This document shows positions 23,146 through 34,363 of a stretch of DNA of 64,000 nucleotides, in pieces. Both the position numbers and the translations under genes were made by a program. The DNA comes from Phanerochaete sordida (taxonomy: Eukaryota; Basidiomycota; Agaricomycetes; Polyporales; Phanerochaetaceae), in contig BPQB01000021.1 in the NCBI GenBank assembly GCA_019973155.2, positions 186,001-250,000 of the forward strand, given 5' to 3'. The notes below the pieces were generated by a model. That model saw only the letters and a list, made by a program, of their open reading frames with translations. It did not search any database and was not told the DNA's origin. How positions within the stretch are numbered: position 1 is the first letter of the stretch; every line of letters starts with the position of its first letter.

Positions 23146-26020
23146 ATGTTCTCTCGAGGACCTCGCAGACCTCTCCGAAGCCACGCACCTCACTTTCCGA
23201 CGAGCCAGCCAGTGAACACACGCCATGCTCCTCTCCCCCTGGCCTTGTCCGACGCCAGTCGCGCTTTCAGTGTGCAGTTCTCCGCAGCACGTCCTTGTCC
23301 CGCCGTTCTCCAACAACGTGCACGGCACCTGTCATATACCCATGTGGCTAGACAAAATAAGCCTCCAGGAGATGCTCCGGGAGAGCCGTCGCCCAAGGTC
23401 GCTGCAAACGCGTTGGACAGAGCTGGAAAAGGGCTGGTCAACAGTGGAAAGGACTTGGAGTTAGCTGGCAAAGCGTTGGGAAGCGAAGGTGCCAGTTTCC
23501 CCTCAACACCGTTACCGCCGCCGCATTCTCCTCCAGAGACATCGCAGAGCCAAGTTGGCTTCAGTCCGACGCCATTCACAAGTGGGTCGAATGTCGTGGA
23601 CGCGTTCATCACGACAGTCATTGGTCTGAGTATGGGTAAGTGTGGCGATCCATGTTTTACTTCGTGCGCAGCCCTATCTATGTTTCCAGTAGTATTTATA
23701 TAGAGGGACTAAACGCAGAGTGTGCGGAAGCTGCCCCACCATCTCGTGTTGTTCGAGGGATCCATTCCACCCGTTTGGTTATCGTCTCCGGCGACGTTCA
23801 TCCTGAGACCCCAGGCTGACCTCTCGCTTCACAGTGTTCGTTGGCGGTATTGCATACGTCGCGTGGTATAAAGCCAATGTGCTTGAAAAGGTGAGAGACA
23901 CTTCTATTACGCCACCAAATACATGCTTCAACCGAGAGATAGATCGAAGTCGCGTTCTCCGCAGGATATGACCCCGCCCTTGAGCTTGCCAACCGCGCCG
24001 CGAAGCATCAGGGAGCGCTGCCAGCCGACCATGAATCGGACGACATACCTTGGAGCAAGCACCTGCGTCGCGATGACCAGGACTTGATGGACCAGATCGT
24101 GGGCGGTGGGGAAACCGGCCATTACTTCATGCTGCTTGGTCCCAAGGTGCGCTGTTACGTCTCTTATGGTGTAGAATACCCCTTAGGCGGTAATTGCTCC
24201 GTAGGGCACAGGGAAGACGACCATGCTGTACGACGCCATGGCTAAGATCCATGCCGAGGGCGTTTCAATATGCGAAGCTCACCCCGACCTGGAAGTCTTC
24301 CGCCTTCGTCTCGGGAAGGCGTTAAACTACGAGTACCACGAGGATTCGCAGACGGGCCTGTTTCAGAGGCGCGACCCCAGAGAAGGTATGTCCGCAGGCT
24401 GATACACATGTTTCCGAAACTCATCGACGGCGTGCAGGCGGACCAGCTCTCGACATTGAACGAGGTAAGACCCATTCATATCTCCGGTTTATATTGACAC
24501 CGACAATCCACAAGCTCTCAATAAACTCGAGAAAGTTGCCCTGCGATATTCAGAGAAGAAGAAGCGGCCGCTTGTCCTGATTCTGAACAATGTACACTTC
24601 TTCAACAATGACGACAGCGGAAAGAACATCTTGCTTCAATTCCAACAACGTGCAGAGTCGTGGGCAGCCAGTGGTCCGTTTGAGATACTCTTGCGATGCG
24701 TGATCGTTGACTGATGACATCTCATTAGGAATATTGACCATCGTATTTAGCTCGTACGTGTCCAAGTGCCCCCTTTTCAGGTATTTTTATTAATTATTAC
24801 CCATCTAGTGATGATTTTTGGCCGTTCTACCTCATGCGTGAGCTCACCTCGCTATTACAATGAACGATCGCTGAAATTGTATTAGGTAAAACCGCTAGCC
24901 GCATGCAGGTAAGTCATACTGGCTCTATGTCATTGAACTGCCTCTTCATTGACCGCACCAGGTTATATCTATCAGGGACCTGAATCCATCACAGGCCCTT
25001 CAAGCCGCCGCGAAAATGCGTAGAGCATGTCATCGGTCCGATGAACCCTTAAAGACATATGCAGAGGTAGTGGGTTACGTCGGTGGAAGGCTGGCATACC
25101 TCAACAAGGTTGCGAGACAAGCGGACATGGTAAAGTATGCCCAGAGCCTTCTTTTGATCGAGAAAGCCTGGCTTCAGAGCCAGATTGGCCTCATTCCCGA
25201 CCACGACGACGACGTTATGGATGAGGTGCGTGAGCACAGCCTGTGCACGCTGAAGCATGGGCTTAGCCTCGTTTAGCAAAAATGGAGCTCTTGCTCGTGG
25301 CTTTTGCTCAGAGAGTTTGTGAAGATGCGGCAAGAACAGGTGCGCGAGATAGAGGAGCAAGTTGCCGCGGGCGAGAAGCCCCCGGAAGCCCTGACGGATC
25401 TGCCCTTGCCCAAAATCCCCTACGTGAGTGCCAATCTGCTCCACAGTGCATGTTCCTTCTCGCCAAGTTTGATCCGCGCTCATTGTGTGGCCCTTCGCAG
25501 TACCGGTGCCGACAAATCATGACACGGCCGGACTTCCTGGAAGGTATGTAGTGCCCTTCAACGTGCTTCATATGCGCAAACCCTGAATCGTTCGCAGCCC
25601 TGGACCGTCTGAACATAATCGCTATCGACGTGGGTCACATTGCAACTGTTCCACGTTCGTAGCACGCCAGACGACGCTGACTGTGCCGGCCGCCCGCAGA
25701 TCCACCACGACGTGACCCCGGATTCGCTTCTGCTGCTGCGCGCCGCACAAGAGGTGGTCGAAGAAGAGGGCTTCGACCAACAGCTCGACGACGTGCGCGA
25801 TAGGGTCGACGAGATCGAGAGCCTGCACCGGACCAGGGAGCTTACGGTGCGTGTGCCTTCCTCCAGCTCCGCGATGTTCCCCGAGCTCAGGGTCTTCTCT
25901 CACTGTCCGTCCGCTGATCCTCTCTGTTGCCAGTTTAAGGATGTGAAAGCGGGCGATCGCATCCGATTGAGTGTCGACAAGGGCGGTGCTCTCCTCGTTG
26001 AAGACGAGCGGCCGTCCTAG
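23146..26020 (+). CDS. Mitochondrial AAA-type ATPase with C-terminal extension
   Basis: The start at 23146 has a good CACCATG context and begins MFSRGPRRPLRSHAP, an Arg-rich presequence typical of mitochondrial import. A hydrophobic stretch (VFVGGIAYVAWYKA) follows and is probably a membrane anchor. The ATPase core has Walker A GPKGTGKTTMLYDAMA and a Walker B-like strand PLVLILNNVHFF. The C-terminal third (FVKMRQEQVREIEEQVAAG, then PYYRCRQIMTRPDFLEALD and HHDVTPDSLLLLRAAQEVVE) resembles the winged-helix-type extension of fungal AAA proteins. Many short introns interrupt it, and their exact joints were not all verified. The substrate is unknown; inner-membrane ATPase work is inferred from the presequence and membrane segment. 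The Walker B ends in Asn-Asn rather than the usual acidic pair, which is worth noting. Confidence 0.78.
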
Positions 26021-29000
26021 GCCTGCACCTGTACTGCCAGATAGTCGCCGCGGTCATGCTTATACCTCCCCGCGGACATGCACGACGCCCCTCTTCTAAT
26101 TGGCTGTTTTCCTTCCTTGTTCAGTTGGACGATTAACTTCGGTTCGGTAGTCAGCTGATGTTTGGCTTCACGCCGGCTCGAGCCTCGCGGAATACATGCA
26201 TTATAGAGTCGTGAGTTTCGACAACTTGCGGTGGGATTTTGTGATTGAGTTCCTGCTCCGTTCGGGCGAGGTCCCCGGTACCTGTGGACAAGTTTCTACT
26301 AACCCAGCAGTCCCGGCGAACCTCCCGAGGTTTAGGGACCAGCCGAACAGAAAAATGATTATCTCTAAGCGACCACCATCGGACAGCTGGCCCGATGTCG
26401 TGGCAATTGCAGGAGTCATGGAGCTTGAAGTGTGCGAAGGCGCAAGCTTGTCCATCCCTGGAGAATGTCAACATTGTACATGGAAGGAATCATGAAGGAA
26501 TGGCTCCATGCTCGCCCGAGCTGCACATGCTAAGTATCCTAGTCCTCAATGGAATGATAGCAATTGATTTCTCACGGAGGAAGGCTAGCGCCACATTATA
26601 CTGTCTGTCTAATGTGGACGTCGAATGGAATGCACATACACCCTGCTAGCCATGCTTGTGGTCCACCTTGTCCACTGCTACGAATACTAAGAATGCCTAA
26701 ACGGTCCAAACGTTTATGTGCGAACAATAGCACCGCCCGTGCTCGTCACGACATCAGACACCTGCCACTGCCAATCTTCGTGACAATCAACGAGGACAGC
26801 GCATGACGCCCAGGTATTTGGCATGCTCGGGCACAGTGGCGCGCACGAGGGCTGTTGCGGTCAAGAGAGGTTGCTAGGGGGCTGATGCGGCATCGCGCCA
26901 GCGCACAGCCCGCACGCCTATCGGGATCGCGCCCGCGCAGACGAGCCCGGCACGGTCATGGTCGGTGCACCGGACGGATGTGTGACGGCGTCCGGCGAAT
27001 CAGAAACCTAGCTGGGCTCCGATGGCGCAGGGGGCTAGCTGGCATGGCTCGGGAACGCGGAATGTTTGATTCGGTGGCGGCGCCAGACATGCAGCATTCT
27101 GGTCTGTGCATCTCGCACAGCGGCGCGAGCGCAGGTTGGGTCCGCCTCGCTACCCGCGACGGCGCGCGTACCGAGCGGTTTATACCAGAAATCTGTACGC
27201 AAGCTGGAGTAGCTATGAAAGATGTTACGACAAGATGGTCGCCTAACGCACCGGTCCCCGGCCCTGCGCAGTTAGGATTGTCGCCCCGTCTCGTGGGCTG
27301 CGATGCCGGAGGGCTGATGGCTCCGACCTGGCGGCTGGCTCTCAGAGGAAACAGTAGACGCGAAGTGAACGGACCTGACCCCTGAGATCCGTACATCATC
27401 GGCTGCAGTGGCACAATGGAATGTGGCGCGAGTCTGAATGCAGCTGGACAAGAATGCCGGACATTGGGAATTAGCGAACGCTCGGAGGACACGGAAAGGG
27501 CAGCTCAACTTCGGATCGCTGACCCTGTTGCTTCTTCACAGAGGCGTCGGGACGCCGCCGACGGCGCCTCATCGATGGGCGCATCCGTAACATCGATGCG
27601 CTCTACGCACTTGCGAGGTCAGCTGTGAAGAATGTACTGCTTCATGGCCACCTTACCTACCATGTCTCATATCTGGGTTAGCTCTGCCTCATCGCGCGTC
27701 CACGGGTGGTGGCTGTAGCGTCTTCTGGTGGAGGCAACTCCCATGGCGACTCCAAGGAAAAGACTTTCCCAATACTGCGGTCAGTCCGAGTATACTTCGA
27801 GTTGGAATTCGATGTTTCTGGGTAGGGCTGCGTGGGAGCGCATCAGGGAGGGCGATGAAGCAGTCCTTGACACATTCAGATGCAAAGTCCTCGATACGCT
27901 TTCCCAAGGTGATTGGGACGGCTACGGTGACGATCCCCGTGGACACCGAAATGAAATTGGCCGAGTCGAGGAAAGATTTCCTATTCGCCAACGCTGCGCA
28001 GAATGATACCACCAGCGAGAGGCAGTACACGCTCGCCAGGAAGAGACAGAAGGCGCGAAATCTTCATCGAGTATTCTAGCCGCCATCTGCCAGAGATAGC
28101 GAGCGAAGGTTCAGAGCCAGCCAGCGTCCGCCTGCCATAATAGCGTCAGAGTTCTCGACGCCCTTGCACCGAGTAAATCCACATACGAGCAGTGACGTAA
28201 CGCGTGTGAGCTCGGCGGGTCTGAGTTCCAAGTACCGCAGGGCTCGGGCGGCCGAGCTGCAGGACGATCACCGACGATCAGAACGAGCGTCGCATGCGAA
28301 GCAGGGTGCGCGCGGGCGTGGGCGTGATGTCATGCTGACCCTGGCGGCGCGGACGATGCCACGGGGTGTGGAGGCCATTGCGCGCACCTCCGGCGGATTG
28401 GACGCAGGGCGGGTGTGCTGAGGGAGGCTGTGGAACGTGCTCGCGTCATGGGCCTCCCGCGACGACGTAGCGTGGGTGCGTGACCGGGGGCCATGACCGC
28501 CCCACGCCAGTACGCCGCGCGAGCACGCCCCGCTGACCGAGCGTCCGTCACGGCCTTGGTCAACCTTTCATTCAGCAGCGTCAGCATCCGCGGGCAATGA
28601 CGAGGTGGCGGGGCGAGCTCGGGAAGAGGACGCGAGAGGACGCCGCTCCGACCCGGGGGACTGTGATGAGCAGCGCGAGCGCTGGACGCGAAGCTTGACG
28701 GGGGACCGGGCGCCCCATCGCATGCCTGGGATCACTGGGCGAGGCGCACTGGCGATAGGTGTCTTTAAGAATTGGCGGCTTTGAAGGGCCTCTGGCGGGC
28801 GTGTGGGCGTCGGCGAGGTCATGTGCCGCTCGGCGTGCGCCTGCTGCCACGGACGCGGGGTTTGAGCGCTGGGCCACCAGCACGCCCTGCCAGCTCTCAT
28901 CTCCGTGGACGGAGCCATGAACAGCGTGCACTGCATCGTGTGGGCCTAGGCTCCTCGTAAAACTGGCACCGCCCCCGCGGTGGAACCGCTGCCCGCACGC

Positions 29001-32000
29001 CCTACACCAGGCCCCATCGCGGTGGCAGAACCCGAAAGCGCGAAGGGCGAGCTTGTCAGAGGATGCGCACGGAGCGGCAGGCTGGGTGTTCCTGGCCGGG
29101 GACCGATCGGCGTGCGGGGCGATTCGCCTCGGAAGCGCAGCCTACTGCACCCAGTCTCGCTGGCCGGCTGGACATGGGCCGCGTTCCAGCTGCTTCTTCT
29201 GACCGGCCCACCGAGCCAGCGATGGGCCGCGGAAGCGCGACGCAGGTACCGCCCTGCGTCGGAACGGGCACGGGGCTGGCGGTCGGAGGGCGTCAGGCAG
29301 AGTTTAGGACGATGCTCCGAGGGCGCGTCGCACGCAATGCGCGAAGGCGCGCCTTGGGCAGTGTCGGGCCCCGTACGGGGCTTCGGCGTGCTGCGCCAGG
29401 CAGAACCGTCCGGCACAGCTGCGCGCGTAGCGTGTGCTGCCGTGGCCAGATTTCTGCGCCAAGTCATGTCGCACGACTTCGTATTGAGGCTGAGTGGAGT
29501 AGCGTAGTGTGACCGCTGCGCGTGCACTGCCCCAGAACCAGAGTGAGTTCACGAACGCTCTGGTGGCCATACAGACGTACCATAGCGGCATTTCTTCCCA
29601 AGGCCATCCAGTCATAGCACCCATAACAGGCGAGAAGGATCCCGCGAGACCAAGAGGTGCGAGGCGGTCTCCGAGCATTGTCTCCTCCGAAAGAATAGGC
29701 GCCGTGGGGCACCCGGGACCGGTCGGGGACGCGCTGAGACCTGGCCAGAAAGGACCGCACAAAGTCAACTTGAGCGAGGCGGTGCGCGTTCGCGACGGCA
29801 CATTGTGCGAGCGGCCCTGTTGCGTACGGGCATGGACGAGGCACCCGAAGTCGTTCGGCGAGTGTGGCAGCAGAGTGCAGGCATCACTGGTCAGCAGCGC
29901 GTTCGAAGGCGAGCAGGACGTCAGACAGAGACGGGAAGCGGGCGACAGGGATGCGATGGCACAGGAAATTGGTTTCGCGTGCCCGAGGCGTCGACAGCGA
30001 CGGTGATGGGCTGCCAGTGCAGTGAAGTGCTGCACGAGATGTGACTGTTCTGAGCTAGAAGCTCAGCAAGCACGATGCGGTCACCGACGGATATCTGATG
30101 CGTCTGCATGCTTGGATGGATGTACCCACGGGGGCCCAAAGGAGACCCGCCTATCGTGCATACGGGAGTCAGAGCGCAGCACAGCGGGAGCACCAATGCA
30201 CACTTACTGTCAAGTCATCGCACGGCACGCCGCTGGGCTGCTCGGGAACGCCGCGTGCGGCAAGAACAGTACGTATGGAGAAGAGGTGACGAGCTTGTCG
30301 GCGGTAGCGGCGCGCGCCAGTGCCGATGTTGTAATTGCGGGGAACAACGCGCCTGGAAATTGACTGGTTCCAGCTCAGGTCGCCGAGGACGAGCGTAACA
30401 TTACGACACGTCCGCAGACGCCAGACACGCGTGAGGGAACGCGTGTTCTACGCGTTGACGCGTCAGGCGACCCCGCAGTGGACACTCAAGCGCAAACAGG
30501 CGTGGCGACGGAAGCAAATGGGGCAAGAGCGATCTCGAAGACAGATCCGTTCGTGCTTGATCCCAGAACACCCTGCGCAGACGAGGGCTATGCTCGCGGG
30601 AAAGCACGCCGCTGCAGGGTGTGCGAGCTTGACGTCAGGAATGAATATGAACAGCAGCGTAGTGTGTCCATAGCGCGTTTCTCAAACGCTTGGGCTCTGT
30701 GGAGTGCCCAGCGCTGCAGAGGAGACTCGAGTACGAGTCTAGCTGCGTGCACCGGAAAACGCTGCGCAAGGGCAATTTTAGTAGATGAACTCGCACGAGA
30801 AGAGGCGTACGGGGTAAGTACCGAGTGCAGTGCAGCCGTATGACCGGCGTGCTGGCCGTCCCTGGCATCCTCGCGCTGCGTCTGGGGCGTAGGCCGATGC
30901 AGGAAGGTTGCCTTAACCATCGCACTAGCTAGGAACGCGTCGGGTTAAGATCCGGGAGCCAAGCATCCGTGCTATCGTAGCAATCGGATGGCGTAGTGGA
31001 AGTGTCATGACCGCGCACGGCAGCCGTCCTGAGCTGTCCCTGCGCAGCCCGCCGTCCGAAGCGCAGGGCGTGCGCTCGCGAGGAGAAGGTCTGCGTGCGT
31101 TGGAGCCCAGAAGCGGGCGAAGCCACGCACCGCTTCTGCACATCAGTGTGGGGAAGGGATGTAGCGCGATGGGAAGGCGTGCCACATCCGCACGTCCGAG
31201 CGTCGACCTTCGCGGCAGAGATGGCTGATAGGCGGGATTTTAGGGCGCGTCTCACCCGATGCGAGACGCACGGATGCGCTAGCCTGGGGCAGGATAATCG
31301 ACAAGATGGTGGTCTCAGGCCCGCACGAAGCGGCGCCTCGCGCCGCCTGCACGCCTGCTATGGCATCTTGAAGCATCCGGGCCAGGCGCGGTGGTGGAAA
31401 TGGGAAGTCGCGAGCGAGGCGAGTGTGGTCGGCGCGCAAGGCCAAGCCCGACCCGCGAGGGGCGGCGCAGCCGCGCTCCATGTCGTCGTCAACATGGCAC
31501 TCAAAATGAAGTTTTTTCTGCCGGTGCTCGGAGGCAAAACTACGTCGGGGCCCCGCGGTACGGCTTTCAGGTCCCGCGCCGTCGGAGGAGAGCTGTGGCA
31601 CAACCGTTCCGTGCGCGGTCGCATGCTGTGCGGCATGGTTTATTTTCGAATTTCATTTTTGAGTTATCCCGCCGCCTGCGAAATGGCACAAAACAAGTCC
31701 GACTCTATCGGGTTTGTCGCAGCAGGAGCGGCGGGCAACACCAGGTCCGCCTGTGAGCGAAACATTGTTCTCTGCATCCTCTCTACTAGACCGCAGTGGC
31801 GGGTCGCACGACGGCGCGCCTTCTGCGGCAGCACGAGGCGCGCCGTCGCTACGAGGGCGGCGATGACGTCGGCGGTAGGCGCTGCTGCACGACTGCCAGC
31901 CGTTGCGCCGCCAACACTCGTCCCCGTTGTCGAAGACAGCGATAGCTGCGGATCGGGATTATCACCGCTGCCGGCTCGCGGCTTGCCTGTCACGAACTGT

Positions 32001-33097
32001 TTCAGCCGCACACTGCGAGGGGACCCTCGACATGTCGTGCATGGGCAAGGGCTCAAACCCACACAGTCACAGAGCGCAAGGGTCCTTGCGCGAGCATTGC
32101 GAAGAGCTCCACGAAGGCCTGAGTCATGCACAATGCAGCTGCGGCTGCAACTGGGGTCAATAGATCGCGACAGAGATGTGGCGACTATACCAGGCGAACA
32201 ATGCACGAAGGACTCGTGGTGGGACAGAGCGTCCGCTGGGCCAAGGCGCCCCATATTTGTGGCAACATCTAGCCTTGTGCTTGAGGTCGTGGCGCTGCTA
32301 TGTCGCCTTGCGACTTACAACGTGCAGTCTTACTCGCGCATGGTGTGGCAGAGACAGCAACGCTGTAATGAACAAGACAATGATTGCGTCAGTTGTTTTG
32401 GGGTGCTTCAACAACAGTCGACAAGACTGCACATTGGGTTCTTCACCTGTTCGTGTCGTCCATGGACAAAGGACTTGACCGCAGCGGACAGTCGGAAAAC
32501 TAGGGCAAGTATTACGTCAGCGACAAGGCCCCTTATCGGGGCCGGGGGGCTTCATGCCGAGGGGACGGGAGGACAATATGTTCCGGATAAGGCAAGGTAA
32601 ATTTTTAGGTGTGGCGGTCCCCAAGGCCGGTTATACGTGTTGGCGTCGACGATGATCAGCTAAACCCCATGGCCCTTGCTTGTGGATCAACAAAAGTGAC
32701 TCAAAAGACGGGACAAAGTGGCCCACTGTCCGAGGTACAAAACGCACGAGAGGATCGCTGCAGCTCGCCCCTCTCTTCACTCTTCTGCCTCCTCGAGCCA
32801 CAGCTCGTCGCTCTCGCTCTCGCGCCCGCCGCAACATCTGCATCAGCCCCCGCCTCGAGGCACCTCGTGTGGACAAACGGTTCAGTCGAGGTGAGTGTCT
32901 TCCAGAAGAAGGTTCTGCAGAGATGGGCCGTATGAGTGCGTGCGGATCAGAAGGGTCGCTGGAGACCGCTGGGAGACCCGCATAAAACCGTTTTTCTCTG
33001 GCCTGTTGCGGCTTGTTTGCGGGGGCGCGTATCTGTCGGACGGTAACCGCCACGGGATTTATTATGCCAGGTGCTGGCCAGGGCCCCCTTCTGTCCC
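26021..33097. other. Gene-poor region, about 7 kb
   Basis: No convincing gene was found over some 7 kb. From about 26.8 kb the sequence turns G+C-rich and CpG-rich, with long overlapping chance frames on both strands and no protein motif, intron pattern or terminal repeat that I can recognise. The longest frame is 31095-32600 (described separately). I saw no poly(A) tail or target-site duplication that would mark a recent insertion. Candidates are decayed mobile DNA, a non-coding transcript or plain intergenic sequence. Confidence 0.5.
31095..32600 (+). other. Long open reading frame of unknown status (501 codons)
   Basis: The frame is open for 501 codons from an ATG, unusually long for non-coding DNA of this composition. 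The translation is rich in Arg, Ala and Cys and shows no domain, signal peptide or ordered hydrophobic pattern. Third-position G+C by rough count over the first 150 codons is about two thirds, lower than in the real genes nearby. Long frames also exist on the opposite strand. It may be a chance frame, a lineage-specific gene or a relic, so it is not called as a CDS. Confidence 0.2.
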
Positions 33098-34363
33098 ATG
33101 CGCTCCTGGGCCTGTACTCTCAGCCGATCGCAAGATCTCGAGTCCCTCTGCCGACCTCTGACTTATATACGCCTTCCCCCGCCAGCCAGCCCTCCCTCAA
33201 GTCACTGTCGTTTTGACGCCCCGACGACCTCACCGTCGCTCCCCTCGGCCTCTCCGTTTGCTATATGGCCACAGTTGGCGGCCCATCTGTACCTCGCCCC
33301 CAGTCTCCCCACCGACGAAGCACTAGAATGGCTCGGGCAGGAACAGCACACCACGGCTCAGCGGTACGCACCACTCGGGACTTCCCGTCCGCGGACATAT
33401 AACTCACATTTACCGCTCCAGCCGGACCCCTACTACGGCCATGAAGAGACCGCCAAGGTCTGCGCTCACTTCGTCACCCACCTCTTCGCATGTCCGGACC
33501 TGCCACCGACACAGTCTCCGTCACAACCCGCGCCCCGCCTCGACCTATTTATCGCCTACGCCCTCCACCGGACGCGCTTACACGAATCTGTCACCTTCGC
33601 TGCCCTCTATCTATTGCAACGCCTAAAAGCGAGGTTCCCCGCGGCGCGAGGCTCGTCCGGACACCGCCTATTTATCTCGGCGTTCATGCTCTCCTCGAAG
33701 GTCATCTGCGACGACACCTACTCCAACAAGTCGTGGTCGATCGTCGGCCAGGGCATGTTCGCCCTCCGCGAGATCAACCAGATGGAGCGGGAGATGTGCA
33801 GCTACCTGGAGTGGCAGCTCAACGTCGAGCCGACGACGCTCGCCGAGTTCGAGAAGTCGGTGAGGCGGGACTTCAAGGGCCCAGGTCCGTACCCTACATA
33901 CGCTATTCCCTCGCCCGCGCCCTCGCCCATGCCTTCGACGACGCCGTACACCACTGCGGCGCCGCCGCCACCGCCGACGTTCGTTACCGGCCGCGCGCCC
34001 TCGACGTCCCCGCCGAAGGCTGTCCCTCGCCCAACGCCCCGCGTGGAGGGGTCCGTGCCACCCGCGCCGCAGGCCCCGAACCTGTACCTCACACCGCCCT
34101 CGTCGCCGGGCACGCCGGCAACGCCCGAGGCGTCACACTCGAACTCGACGTCGCCCGCGTCGTCCGTCTCGCCCCCGACACCGCCCGGCGCCGAGGACCT
34201 CACGGCGAAGATCGCGACGCCCGCCGGGTCGATGCCCATGGCGATGGAGGCGCTCGCGCACAAGCACGCCCCGCACCGCGTGCGCACGCACCAACAACAG
34301 CCCGTGCGTCGGCCCTCCGCAAAATCCGATCTCTTCGCGTTCGCGACGCCGGTCGAGTGGTAG
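33098..34363 (+). CDS. PCL/Pho80-type cyclin
   Basis: The strong part of the frame runs from about 33280 to the TAG at 34361. It starts near DEALEWLGQEQ, followed by YYGHEETAKVCAHFVTHLFAC. The cyclin box core is LFIAYALHRTRLHESVTFAA, LYLLQRLKARFP, HRLFISAFMLSSKVICDDT and YSNKSWSIVGQGMFALREIN, then QMEREMCSYLEWQLNV. This is the classic PCL1/Pho80 cyclin fold, partner of a Pho85-type kinase in cell-cycle and nutrient control. The C-terminal 150 residues are Pro/Ser/Thr-rich with SP/TP sites, likely phosphorylated. The true start is uncertain: the first ATG in frame is at 33098, but a TATA-like element lies inside the frame at 33164, so an upstream exon or a later start is possible. Confidence 0.85.
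   Translation: MRSWACTLSRSQDLESLCRPLTYIRLPPPASPPSSHCRFDAPTTSPSLPSASPFAIWPQLAAHLYLAPSLPTDEALEWLGQEQHTTAQRYAPLGTSRPRTYNSHLPLQPDPYYGHEETAKVCAHFVTHLFACPDLPPTQSPSQPAPRLDLFIAYALHRTRLHESVTFAALYLLQRLKARFPAARGSSGHRLFISAFMLSSKVICDDTYSNKSWSIVGQGMFALREINQMEREMCSYLEWQLNVEPTTLAEFEKSVRRDFKGPGPYPTYAIPSPAPSPMPSTTPYTTAAPPPPPTFVTGRAPSTSPPKAVPRPTPRVEGSVPPAPQAPNLYLTPPSSPGTPATPEASHSNSTSPASSVSPPTPPGAEDLTAKIATPAGSMPMAMEALAHKHAPHRVRTHQQQPVRRPSAKSDLFAFATPVEW
33163..33169 (+). promoter_or_regulatory. Possible TATA element of the cyclin gene
   Basis: ttatata stands alone in a G+C-rich stretch and is followed by a pyrimidine-rich leader. If used, transcription would begin near 33190-33200 and the ATG at 33098 could not be the start. 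Confidence 0.3.

Noticed and set aside
26855..30035. Several open frames of 100-240 codons on both strands
   Set aside because: They overlap one another on opposite strands, show no motifs or plausible splice structure, and are expected as shadows in CpG-rich sequence.
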